Assembly (NCBI GenBank): GCA_902712845.1
Contig: LR743504.1
Location: 1,648,001 to 1,712,000, forward strand
DNA: 64,000 nucleotides
Direction: 5' to 3'
Source of the DNA: Methylobacterium bullatum
GTDB lineage: Bacteria; Pseudomonadota; Alphaproteobacteria; Rhizobiales; Beijerinckiaceae
Shown here: piece by piece, positions 43,632 to 52,112 of the stretch
How positions within the stretch are numbered: position 1 is the stretch's first letter
Layout: every line of letters begins with the position of its first letter
Translations under genes and position numbers: made by a program
The notes under the pieces: model-generated
Told to the model about the DNA's origin: nothing
The model's input: the letters and a program-made list of their open reading frames with translations, nothing else
Databases searched by the model: none

Positions 43632-43769
43632 TCCGCCTCGCACGGTCCCACGCCGGCCTTCTCGCCGGCCTGTTGACGGTCGCGGCCCTGGCCGGTCCGG
43701 CGCAGGCCCAGACTATGACCCAGAATGGGGGCAGGGGATGGCTCAGGGCGCTCCCCAGGCCCCCTCATA
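43628..43769 (+). pseudogene. 5' fragment of Inh-type protease-inhibitor gene, broken by artefact
   Basis: Starts MIRLARSHAGLLAGLLTVAALAGPAQAQT, a clear signal peptide, coupled by ATGA to the dehydrogenase. Shortly after it, a one-base loss in the G-run at about 43727-43731 puts the sequence out of frame: in the next frame it reads QGMAQGAPQAPSY, a plausible linker. From about 43770 the sequence is low-complexity noise and adaptor. The rest of the gene resumes at 43965. The break is an assembly fault, so in the organism the gene is probably intact. Confidence 0.75.
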
Positions 43770-43964
<195 letters not shown>

Positions 43965-44736
43965 CCCCGGCTTCGTGGAGACCCTGCCGCCCACCATCGA
44001 AGGCGTTCCCGGCACCTGGGACCTGTCGCGGGACGGCAGCACGCGGCGCTGCGTCATGACCCTCGCGTCGCAGAGCTTCGAGAGCGGGCGGCGCCTGTCG
44101 TTTCCCGCCGGGTGCCGCCGTGCCCTGCCGATCCTGAATGAGGTCGCCGCCTGGCTGTTCGTGGACGGCGTCGTCCGCCTCGTGGACAAGAACGTCCGGC
44201 CGGTCCTGATCTTCAAGGCGCGGGACGACCGGCGCAGCCTCATGGCCAAAACTGAGGGGGGCGAGGTCTACAGCCTCGTCCCGCTCCAGATCGTGGCGAT
44301 GGCGCCCCCTCCCGCGCCGGCGCCGGATGGCGGCTCCGGGTTCAAGCTCGAGCGGGACGATCCAGCGTCGGCAGGCGGCCAGAATACCGGGGCGCAGACG
44401 GGCGGAGCGACGCCTGCCGGCGCGCGGCCGACGGCCGGCATCTACGCCCTCGACCGCTACCGCGAGCAGGACGTCTGCCGCCTCGAACTGAAACCGGCGG
44501 AGGGGGGAGGGACCGCTCCGGTCCGCGTGATCGAGGGCTGCCGCGACAGCGGGCTGACGACCTTCGATCCGGCCGCGTGGCTGGCGGCTCCCGGCCGGCT
44601 CACCCTGGTGGCACGGCGCGGCCATGTGGTGGGGCTGGTGCCGGCGGGGGAGAACCATTGGCGGCGCGAGCCCGAGGTCGGCACCACCTTCGTCCTGCGC
44701 CGGGTCGAGGCCGCGGCGCCCAGCGGTTCCCCCTGA
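43965..44736 (+). pseudogene. 3' part of AprI/Inh-type metalloprotease-inhibitor gene
   Basis: Two similar modules follow the adaptor. The first, PGTWDLSRDGSTRRCVMTLASQ...RLSFPAGCRRALPILNEVAAWLFVDGVVRLVDKNVRPVLIF, is the beta-barrel AprI/Inh (Omp19) inhibitor fold of small periplasmic proteins with a disulfide. A linker rich in Pro and Gly leads to a second, weaker copy (GIYALDRYREQDVCRLELKP...VIEGCRDSGLTTFDPAAWLAA). The fold typically blocks serralysin-type metalloproteases in the periplasm. No start codon of its own; it belongs to the signal peptide at 43628. Confidence 0.8.
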
Positions 44737-44764
44737 CGAGCACGCCTGATAGACCCTGCCGCCG

Positions 44765-45514
44765 ATGCCCTACACCGTCGCCGCCCTCTACCGCTTCGTT
44801 CCCCTGCCAGACGCCGCAGACCTGCGTGACGCGTTGGAGCGGCGTTGCACGGAACTCGGCATCCTCGGCACGCTCCTCCTGGCGCGGGAGGGGATCAACG
44901 GCACCATCGCGGGGAGTGCGGCCGGCATGGCCACGCTCCTGTCGGAGCTGCGCAACGGCCCGCTCTTCGGCGGGCGCTTGGACAATCTCGACGTGAAGCT
45001 TTCGAGCGCGGAGGCGGCGCCTTTCGCTCATCTCAAGGTCCGGGTGAAGCGGGAGATCGTGACCTTCGACGACGGCGCGACCGATGCGGGCGAGGCCGGG
45101 ACACCGGTGCCGCCCGAGGCGTGGAACGCATTGCTCGATACGCCGGGCCTGCTCCTCCTCGACACACGCAACGCCTTCGAGGTCAATCTCGGCACGTTCG
45201 AGGGCGCCACCGACCCGCATTTGTCGCGGTTCTCGGATTTCCGGGCCTATGTCGACGGCCTCGACCCCGCCGAGCATCCGGCGGTGGCGATGTTCTGCAC
45301 CGGCGGCATCCGCTGCGAGAAGGCCGGGGCCTACATGCGCGCCAAGGGGTTCGGTACCGTCCACCATCTCGAGGGCGGCATCCTACGCTATCTCGAGACG
45401 ATCCCCGAGGCGGAGAGCCGCTGGCGCGGCGACTGCTTCGTCTTCGACCACCGCATCGCGCTCGGACCCGGCCTCGTCGAGCGGCCCGACCACGATCCCG
45501 AGACATTGCGATGA
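44765..45514 (+). CDS. trhO: tRNA uridine(34) hydroxylase (rhodanese-like)
   Basis: A 249-aa cytosolic protein of the TrhO/YceA family, which hydroxylates U34 of certain tRNAs. The N-terminal acylphosphatase-like part (LERRCTELGILGTLLLAREGINGTIAGS) is followed by a rhodanese domain with the active-site cysteine loop MFCTGGIRCEKAGAYM and HHLEGGILRYLE. Compared with E. coli the C-terminal zinc-finger region is short (WRGDCFVFDHRIALG). It precedes slyX by 13 bases in a likely operon. Confidence 0.92.
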   Translation: MPYTVAALYRFVPLPDAADLRDALERRCTELGILGTLLLAREGINGTIAGSAAGMATLLSELRNGPLFGGRLDNLDVKLSSAEAAPFAHLKVRVKREIVTFDDGATDAGEAGTPVPPEAWNALLDTPGLLLLDTRNAFEVNLGTFEGATDPHLSRFSDFRAYVDGLDPAEHPAVAMFCTGGIRCEKAGAYMRAKGFGTVHHLEGGILRYLETIPEAESRWRGDCFVFDHRIALGPGLVERPDHDPETLR

Positions 45515-45527
45515 GGCGGGGCCAGCC

Positions 45528-45746
45528 ATGACCGACGACGACACGCTGTCCGCCCGCATCGACGCCCTGGAAATGCGGCTGACCGAGCAGGACGTGGTCA
45601 TCGACGACCTCAACGCGACGATCACCGCGCAATGGCGGCAGATCGATGCCCTGACGCGGCATCTAGCCAAGCTCGTGGAGCAGGTCGAGGAGGCCGGCGC
45701 CCGCACCGGCACCGGCGCCCCGGAGCCACCCCCGCCGCATTATTGA
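45528..45746 (+). CDS. slyX: SlyX family protein
   Basis: A 72-aa coiled-coil protein: LSARIDALEMRLTEQDVVIDDLNATITAQWRQIDALTRHLAKLVEQVEE, then a proline-rich end with PPPPHY, the signature tail of SlyX. Function is still unknown. It follows trhO closely. Confidence 0.9.
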   Translation: MTDDDTLSARIDALEMRLTEQDVVIDDLNATITAQWRQIDALTRHLAKLVEQVEEAGARTGTGAPEPPPPHY

Positions 45747-45897
45747 CGGTCGTCGCGGCCATTCAGGTCGCCGATGGAGCGGTCGGCGTGATGGTCCTCG
45801 TTGCAAGATTCCGTCGTCGTGTACCCGACCCGGGCGATCGGGCCGGGTGGCAGGCGGCCGCCACCAGCGCGGAGGAGGCGGCCTTCGGACATGAGAA

Positions 45898-45919
45898 GGG
45901 GCTGCCTCGACGGCAGCCC
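45898..45919. terminator. Stem-loop between slyX and the RTX gene
   Basis: GGGCTGCC, loop of about 5, GGCAGCCC: an 8-bp GC stem between two convergent genes, 21 bases from the RTX stop. Could serve either strand. Confidence 0.5.
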
Positions 45920-45939
45920 CACCTCGGATCACGAGCAAA

Positions 45940-48186
45940 TCAGACTACGAACGATCCGTTGTCCAGGGTCTGATGGCCCTGGAGAAGAACGGCGAAGTCC
46001 GCCGCTCCATCTCCGTTCGTGTCGCCCTGGATGAGGGTGTTGCCGCCACCGAACTTCGTGCGCAACTCGCCGGCCTGACCCGAGAAGGAATCCGTTCCGA
46101 CGAATTGGAAGCCCTGGTCTCCGGCCTGTCCAAGATTCGCATCGATCCCGCTGAGGTCGATGCGATCGCCTTCGGCGACATCGAAATCCTTGATGATGTC
46201 GCGTCCGGACACCAAGACGTCGCTGTCGGTGACGGCCTTGAACACGAAGGTGTCGGCCCCGTCGCGGCCGAAGAGCAGATCACGGCCGTCGTCGCCGTAG
46301 ATCGCGTTGTCGCCGGCATTGCCGTAGATCTGATTGCGGCCGGCATTTCCGTCAGCGGTCAGATCATCGGTGCCGTAGAGCACCAGTTTCTCGATGTTGG
46401 TTTCCATCGTGTAGCTGACGCTGGACCGAACGGTGTCGAAGCCTTGGCCCGGCTGCTCGATGGCCTGGTCACCCGCATCGTCAACGACATAGGTGTCGTC
46501 GCCGTTTCCGCCGCGCATGACGTCCGCGCCGGTTCCACCAGCGAGAACGTCGTCTCCATCGCCTGCGTTGAGGCGGTCAGCCCCCGCCCCACCGTCGAGA
46601 CGGTTGTCACCGCTATTGCCGACGAGGCTGTTGTCGCCTTCGTTCCCGGTGGCGTTAGTGCCATCGGATCCGAGAAGGACGACGTTCTCGACGTTGGCGC
46701 CAAGAGCATAATCCACCGCCGATCGGACGGTGTCATTGCCTTCGTTCACGCCTTCGGTGACCTGATCACCTGCTGCACCCACGAAGTACATGTCATCGCC
46801 TGCACCGCCGATCATGACGTCGTCGCCGGCGCCGCCGATGAGAAGATCGTTTCCACCGCCGTCGATGAGGAGATCGTTTCCTTCTTGGCCAGCGAGGCGG
46901 TTGTCGGCGATGTTCCCGGTGATGCTGTTGTCCAGCGCGTTGCCGGTCCCGTCGATGGTGCCGGTGCCGGTGAGCACGAGGTTCTCGACGGTGTCGGGCA
47001 GGGTGTAGGTGATGGAGGACAGAACGGTGTCGGTGCCTTCGTCGACGCCTTCGACCACCGTGTCGCCGAGGGAATCGACGACGTAGCTGTCGTTGCCGAG
47101 GCCGCCGATCATGGTGTCGCTACCGGCACCACCGACGAGGAAGTCGTTGCCGGTTCCGGCGGTGATCGTGTCGTTGCCCTGGCCTGCGTTGTAGTAGAAA
47201 TCCTGGCCCGCGCGGAACGGCGGGAAGAACGTCAGCGCGTCGTCACCGCTCGTCCCCAGAACCACGCCCTCGAACGTATTGCCGCGCTGTGTGCCCGATA
47301 CGAGGTCGCGGACGTCGAAGGTGATGCCCTGCGTTCCGGCGACGAAGGTGATGCCCTCATCGTCGTAGCGGGAGATCGGCCCGGTCAGATTGCCGTCGGC
47401 ATCCTCCGCCTGGACGCGAACCGCGAGCCCGCCATCCTGGTTGGTCAGGCTGCCGGCATCGTTGGTGTTGCCGTTGCCCACCTCGGCCGAGGTGAAGGTC
47501 AGGCGCACGTTGCCGGCACCGCCGTCGGCGCGATCCAACCGGACGGTGTCGTTGCCGTCGCCGAGATTCACCTGGTCGCTGCCATCGGTGGCGATGTTGA
47601 CGCCGAACGTATCGTCGCCGTCGCCGCCGAAGACGGTGTCGATCCCGGAGCCGCCACCGATCGTGTCGTTGCCGCCGCCCGTCGAGATGACGTTGTTCCC
47701 GCCGCTGCCATACACGACATCGTCCGCCGAGCCGGTGGTGAGCGTGTCGTTTCCGTTTCCGCCCGTCAGCTGCGCCCGGACATTGCCGGTATCGACCACA
47801 TTGTCCCCCGTGTCGGACAGGTTGAAGTTGACCGACTCAAAACCATAAATCACGGTGCCGTCGGACGCCCTGCCCGTACCGTTCTCGTCGAGCTTCAACG
47901 TAATTGGGGTTGCCGAGCCAACAACCGGTCCATTGAAATTGAAATTGACCGATAGGAAATCATTGCCCTCGCCGCCGACCAGCCGATCGAGCTTGCCGCC
48001 AGTAACGGTGTCGTCGCCATTTCCGGCGCGAACTTCATCACGCACAGGATTGATTGATCCTGCGAAGATGTTTGCGGGGCGATCGACCGAGTCGATCGTA
48101 TCGTTTCCACCGCGGCCGTTGATGATGTCTTCGTCCTCGGTGCCGGTCAGGACATTGTCGCCGTTATCGCCGTTGATCGTCGCCAT
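45940..48186 (-). CDS. RTX-type calcium-binding repeat protein
   Basis: A 748-aa acidic protein made of hemolysin-type nonapeptide repeats (GGxGxDxLx), for example GNDFLVGGAGSDTMIGGLGND and GDDVLAGGTGADVMRGGNGDD, in at least six clusters from residue 5 to 650. The clusters alternate with SSITYTLPDTVENLVLTGT-type beta modules. A final GADTFVFKAVTDSD...IKDFDVAEGDRIDLSGID is the usual C-terminal export-linked module. No N-terminal signal peptide, as expected for type I secretion; calcium folds it outside the cell. No toxin or enzyme domain was found. The start at 48186 (MATINGDNG) replaces an upstream frame. Confidence 0.92.
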   Translation of the reverse strand: MATINGDNGDNVLTGTEDEDIINGRGGNDTIDSVDRPANIFAGSINPVRDEVRAGNGDDTVTGGKLDRLVGGEGNDFLSVNFNFNGPVVGSATPITLKLDENGTGRASDGTVIYGFESVNFNLSDTGDNVVDTGNVRAQLTGGNGNDTLTTGSADDVVYGSGGNNVISTGGGNDTIGGGSGIDTVFGGDGDDTFGVNIATDGSDQVNLGDGNDTVRLDRADGGAGNVRLTFTSAEVGNGNTNDAGSLTNQDGGLAVRVQAEDADGNLTGPISRYDDEGITFVAGTQGITFDVRDLVSGTQRGNTFEGVVLGTSGDDALTFFPPFRAGQDFYYNAGQGNDTITAGTGNDFLVGGAGSDTMIGGLGNDSYVVDSLGDTVVEGVDEGTDTVLSSITYTLPDTVENLVLTGTGTIDGTGNALDNSITGNIADNRLAGQEGNDLLIDGGGNDLLIGGAGDDVMIGGAGDDMYFVGAAGDQVTEGVNEGNDTVRSAVDYALGANVENVVLLGSDGTNATGNEGDNSLVGNSGDNRLDGGAGADRLNAGDGDDVLAGGTGADVMRGGNGDDTYVVDDAGDQAIEQPGQGFDTVRSSVSYTMETNIEKLVLYGTDDLTADGNAGRNQIYGNAGDNAIYGDDGRDLLFGRDGADTFVFKAVTDSDVLVSGRDIIKDFDVAEGDRIDLSGIDANLGQAGDQGFQFVGTDSFSGQAGELRTKFGGGNTLIQGDTNGDGAADFAVLLQGHQTLDNGSFVV

Positions 48187-48468
48187 TGCGTCGTCTCCCT
48201 TACGCGCTGCCCGAGATGCACGTGCGGCTCCCAGGCTTGCGGTCGGGCTGATACGGATCGTTAAGCACAAGGGTTTCAGAATTCGAAAATAATATTCGTT
48301 GATCGTTGAGGTTATCTCTTGTTAAACTTGGCAATTAGTTCCGGCGGGAACGCGAGATTTATTTTGCGAATATGACGGATTAAAACGAAGATTGATCACG
48401 AACTGCTGCCGCTTGCGCCCGTTTCCTGTGTTCCGCCGGCAGCGGAGCAAGCGACATTGTCGCCGCGC

Positions 48469-49899
48469 CTATTCCGCCGCCGGCCGATCCAGCCTGAGGA
48501 GACGCGCGGACCGCGTCCGCAGGGGCCGGCGCTCGGGCTCGGCGCCGGTGACGAGGGAGCGGCGGGCATCCGCGATGGCGCCGTGCACGGCGTCGATGGC
48601 CAGGATCAGGGCGTTCATCGCGCGGGTGTCGACGTTGCGCTCGCGGGCGTGCTGGACGACGTCTGTGACGAGATCGTCGGTCTCGCGAACGAGGCCGTCG
48701 AGCTGCTCCCTCGTGGTCGCCGAGCGGATGTCCCTGAGGATGTCGAGCAGCCGGTCGAGGACCACGTCCACGCGCTCGCGGCGCTGGCGGGCGAGGCGCT
48801 GGCCGAGCCAGGCGATGCCGGAGCCGATCGTGCCGCCGAAGAAGGCGAGGAGGTAGACGTAATCCTCGTAGCGCTCGAACAGGGTCTGCTGCTCGCGCTC
48901 GAAATAATCGACCGCCCCCGGATGGTTGGGCAGGCGGGCGCTGGTGGCGGCCACCGAGGTCTCGAAATCCGGGGCCTTCATCAGGTTGGCGATGGGAGCG
49001 TTGGGCGCCAGCTTCGAGCGCCATTCGAACAGATGCTGGGTGACGGAGGCCACCGAGTAGCGGCTCACCCCGCCCCGCGCCATCAGCCGGTAGGAGGCGC
49101 CCACCGTCTTCACGTCCTCATCGGGGCGCTTCGGGCGGCCGCCGAACGTGCCGGCGGGAATCGTCGCCGATTGCAGTTCGGGCATCCGCTGCACGATGGC
49201 GTCGCCATCGGGGACGGAGACGATGGTGATCTTCTTCTCGTGGGAGGCCATCTCCACCGCCCGGACCGTAGAGATCGCCGCCTTCGAGGTCGGCGCCGCG
49301 ATGACGGCAACGGCGTCCACGGTGCCCGCCAGCAGCGCCGCGGTCACCTCGCCGGGCTTGAGTGGCACCAGGGCGATATGGCCCGCGGCGAGGGCCTGGC
49401 CGGGCTCGGGCGTCGGTACGGCGGTGAAATCGTAGAAGCCGAGGAGGTTGGTGACGAAGGGCCGGTCGGCGGCGTGTCTTTCGACGATGCCGAGGCGCTT
49501 AGTCGCGAGGTCGGGGAAGCTCTCGATCGCGCTGGCCTCGGGGGTGGCGATGAGCAGGGTCTCCTCGTGCAGGAGCGCCAGCGTCAGCCCGTTATCGGGC
49601 AGGAATACGTCGGGCCGGACCACGGCGAGATCGGCGCTGCCGGCCTGGAGCGCGACGGCGCTGTCGCGCACGTCGTCATAGGTCCGCACATTCAAGCGCA
49701 CGTCCTCCCGCGCCCGTTTGAGGGCCTGGGCATAGGTTTCGAGCAACTGCGCCTCGGCCCCGTCGCGCGGACCGACCGCCACGGTGAGCACCGTCGGGCG
49801 CGACAGGTAGACCACGGCAGCCGCGAGAACGGCGAAACCGAGGCCGAGCGCGACCAGGAGCCACTCGCGCTTCAGGAGGAATGCCGGCATGACATGCAT
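48469..49899 (-). CDS. TAXI-family solute-binding protein
   Basis: A 476-aa protein of the TAXI (TRAP-associated) solute-receptor family with an N-terminal membrane anchor (LLVALGLGFAVLAAAVVYLS), then a periplasmic-binding domain (VLTVAVGPRDGAEAQLLETYAQALKRAREDVRLNVRTYDDVRDSAVALQAGSADLAVVRPDVFLP). A second hydrophobic segment, FERYEDYVYLLAFFGGTIGSGIAWLGQ, is followed by a cytoplasmic coiled-coil tail (RRERVDVVLDRLLDILRDIRSATTREQLDGL...). No TRAP permease is adjacent, so it may be a sensor rather than a transporter part. ATG 49899 has GAGAGG 4-5 bases upstream. Confidence 0.88.
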   Translation of the reverse strand: MHVMPAFLLKREWLLVALGLGFAVLAAAVVYLSRPTVLTVAVGPRDGAEAQLLETYAQALKRAREDVRLNVRTYDDVRDSAVALQAGSADLAVVRPDVFLPDNGLTLALLHEETLLIATPEASAIESFPDLATKRLGIVERHAADRPFVTNLLGFYDFTAVPTPEPGQALAAGHIALVPLKPGEVTAALLAGTVDAVAVIAAPTSKAAISTVRAVEMASHEKKITIVSVPDGDAIVQRMPELQSATIPAGTFGGRPKRPDEDVKTVGASYRLMARGGVSRYSVASVTQHLFEWRSKLAPNAPIANLMKAPDFETSVAATSARLPNHPGAVDYFEREQQTLFERYEDYVYLLAFFGGTIGSGIAWLGQRLARQRRERVDVVLDRLLDILRDIRSATTREQLDGLVRETDDLVTDVVQHARERNVDTRAMNALILAIDAVHGAIADARRSLVTGAEPERRPLRTRSARLLRLDRPAAE

Positions 49900-49988
49900 G
49901 CGTCCTCTCGGGGTAAGACAGGCAACCGGTTCACGGTCGAGACGATGCGCCTCATGATCCTGAAACCTGTCCGAAGCGTGATGAACCG

Positions 49989-50591
49989 ATGAGCGCTCGA
50001 AACGTTGCAGGGCGACCGACTGCGGCCTCTGACAAGGCAAAAGCCGCGCCGCCGGTCACGGCTGCCTATCTGGAGCGCGTCGCCCTGCACTATCTGGAGC
50101 GCTACAGCGCCTCCGTGGCGATGCTGCGCCAGACTTTGGAGCGCCGGGTCGCCAAGAGGTGCCGGCTCCGGGACGAAGACCCCGCCGCCTTCGCCGAAAC
50201 CATTGCCGCCATCGTGGAGCGCGCCCGTTCCTCCGGCCTCGTGGACGATGCCCGGTTCACCGCCGCGCGGGCGGCGACCCTGCGCCGACGCGGGACCTCC
50301 GCCCGCGGCCTCGCGGCCAAGCTCGCCGCCAAGGGGGTCGACCGGACGCTGATCGCCGAAACCCTGGAGACCGAGCGCGACCGGGGCGAGGAGGAAGGCA
50401 CCAATGCGGAGGAGGTGGCGGCCCGCGCCTATGCCAAGCGCCGCCGCCTCGGCCCGTTCCGCCGCCCCGACCTCCGTGCCGCCCACCGCGACAAGGATCT
50501 CGCCTCGATGGCGCGGGCCGGGTTCTCGTACGGATTAGCGAAGACGATCGTCGACGAGGAGGTGAATGCGGAGGGCGGGCTCGACCGGTGA
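49989..50591 (+). CDS. recX: RecX-family regulatory protein
   Basis: A 200-aa protein with three-helix RecX repeats: YLERVALHYLERYSASVAMLRQTLERRVAKRC..., SSGLVDDARFTAARAATLRRRGTSARGLAAKLAAKGVDRTLIAETL, and the end LASMARAGFSYGLAKTIVDEE. RecX/OraA proteins cap RecA filaments and limit recombination. It is not next to recA here. Divergent from the TAXI gene. Confidence 0.9.
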   Translation: MSARNVAGRPTAASDKAKAAPPVTAAYLERVALHYLERYSASVAMLRQTLERRVAKRCRLRDEDPAAFAETIAAIVERARSSGLVDDARFTAARAATLRRRGTSARGLAAKLAAKGVDRTLIAETLETERDRGEEEGTNAEEVAARAYAKRRRLGPFRRPDLRAAHRDKDLASMARAGFSYGLAKTIVDEEVNAEGGLDR

Positions 50592-50624
50592 TGGAGGTAT
50601 TCCGTGAGCCGAGCCGTGCTTCCG

Positions 50625-50821
50625 CCTCTCCCCGCGTGCGGGGAGAGGGCTTCATGCCCCCTCGTCGGGGCATGAAGCGAGGCGGCAGCCGAAGGTGAGG
50701 GGGCCGAGCCGTACACGCCTCATCCGGATTCACCCCCTCACCCCCGCTTCGGCTTTCGCCTGCGCTCGCCGCATGGACGACAAGGTCCATGCGGCCCTCT
50801 CCCCGCCCGGCGGGGAGAGGG
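50625..50821. repeat. Multi-hairpin palindromic intergenic repeat
   Basis: A 197-base complex of at least four hairpins: CCTCTCCCCGCGTGCGGGGAGAGG, a 12-bp stem with GCTTCATGCCCC/GGGGCATGAAGC, GCATGGAC/GTCCATGC, and CTCTCCCCGCC-like/GGCGGGGAGAG. The outer hairpins share the same CTCTCCCCG core in opposite orientation, so the element is an inverted pair of REP-like units between recX and the radical-SAM gene. Confidence 0.8.
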
Positions 50822-50897
50822 GAAAGCGCGCTGCGACATTTTCGGCCGCGCCCGACAAAAACTTGAACGAAACACGAACGACGCGCATGTCCCTGTC

Positions 50898-52112
50898 ATG
50901 GACGAGACCCTTGCCAAGAAGCTGCGCATCCTGGCCGATGCCGCGAAATACGATGCGTCCTGCTCGTCCTCGGGGGCGCCGAAACGCGTGGCGGGCAAAG
51001 GTGAACTCGGCTCGACCACCGGCGCCGGGATCTGCCACGCCTACACGCCGGACGGGCGCTGCATCTCGCTCCTGAAGATCCTGCTGACCAATTACTGCCT
51101 GTTCGACTGCGCCTATTGCGTGAACCGGCGCTCCTCCAACGTCGCTCGCGCCAAGTTCACGGTCGAGGAGGTCGTGACCCTCACGGTGGAGTTCTACAAG
51201 CGTAACTACATTGAGGGGCTGTTTCTCTCCTCTGGCATTATTAAGTCGCCCGACCACACGATGGAGTTGCTGACGCGGGTGGCCAAGAGCCTGCGGCGCG
51301 ACCACGGCTTTCGCGGCTATATTCACCTCAAGTCGATCCCGGAGGCGAGCCCGTGGCTGGTGGAAGAGGCGGGGCTCTATGCCGATCGGCTCTCGATCAA
51401 CCTCGAACTCCCCACCGATGCCAGCCTGCACCGGCTGGCGCCGGAGAAGAACGGCCCGGTCATCCAGAACGCGATGAAGCAGATCGGCGCCCGGATCACC
51501 GAGGCGAAGGCCGAGAAGCGCCGCTTTTCGCCCGCTGGCCAGTCGACGCAGGTCATCGTCGGCGCGGACACCACCACCGACGAGGCGCTGATCCGCAAGA
51601 GCGCCCTCCTGTACGGATCGTTCAACCTGAAGCGGGTCTATTACTCGGCCTTCAGCCCGATCCCCGACGGCTCCGCCATCCTGCCGCTGAAATCCCCGCC
51701 GCTCCAGCGCGAGCACCGGCTCTATCAGGCCGATTGGCTGATCCGGTATTACGATTTCTCCGCCGACGACGTGGCGGATGCCGCCGAGGACGGCATGTTT
51801 TCCCTCGACATCGACCCGAAACTGGCCTGGGCCTTGAAGCATCGGGGGCGCTTCCCCGTGGACGTGAACCTGGCCGACCGCGAGATGCTGCTGCGGGTGC
51901 CGGGCCTCGGTGCGCGTGCCGTCGACAAGATCGTGAAGGCGCGCCGCCATACGCGGCTGCGTCTGGACGACGTCGCCCGCCTCACCTCCGGCCTGAAACG
52001 GGCCCGCCCGTTCCTGATCGCTGCCGATTACCATCCGGGGCCCGGCGGCACCGACCGGCTGGACCTGCGCGCCAAGCTCGTCGAGCCGGCGCGGCAGCTG
52101 AGCCTGTTTTGA
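50898..52112 (+). CDS. Putative DNA modification/repair radical SAM protein
   Basis: A 404-aa radical SAM enzyme. The cluster motif is NYCLFDCAYCVNRRSSN (CxxxCxxC), followed by AdoMet-binding elements (GLFLSSGIIKSPDHTMELL). The C-terminal helix-hairpin-helix, LLRVPGLGARAVDKIVKARRHTRLRLDDVARLT, indicates DNA contact. This family is annotated as a putative DNA modification/repair radical SAM protein and is typically found just before a UdgX gene, as here (one-base overlap). It probably repairs or modifies damaged bases; the reaction is unknown. Confidence 0.9.
   Translation: MDETLAKKLRILADAAKYDASCSSSGAPKRVAGKGELGSTTGAGICHAYTPDGRCISLLKILLTNYCLFDCAYCVNRRSSNVARAKFTVEEVVTLTVEFYKRNYIEGLFLSSGIIKSPDHTMELLTRVAKSLRRDHGFRGYIHLKSIPEASPWLVEEAGLYADRLSINLELPTDASLHRLAPEKNGPVIQNAMKQIGARITEAKAEKRRFSPAGQSTQVIVGADTTTDEALIRKSALLYGSFNLKRVYYSAFSPIPDGSAILPLKSPPLQREHRLYQADWLIRYYDFSADDVADAAEDGMFSLDIDPKLAWALKHRGRFPVDVNLADREMLLRVPGLGARAVDKIVKARRHTRLRLDDVARLTSGLKRARPFLIAADYHPGPGGTDRLDLRAKLVEPARQLSLF

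Noticed and set aside
45940..48186. CRISPR-like periodicity
   Set aside because: The repeats are codon-level nonapeptides of an RTX protein, without unique spacers or conserved repeat units.
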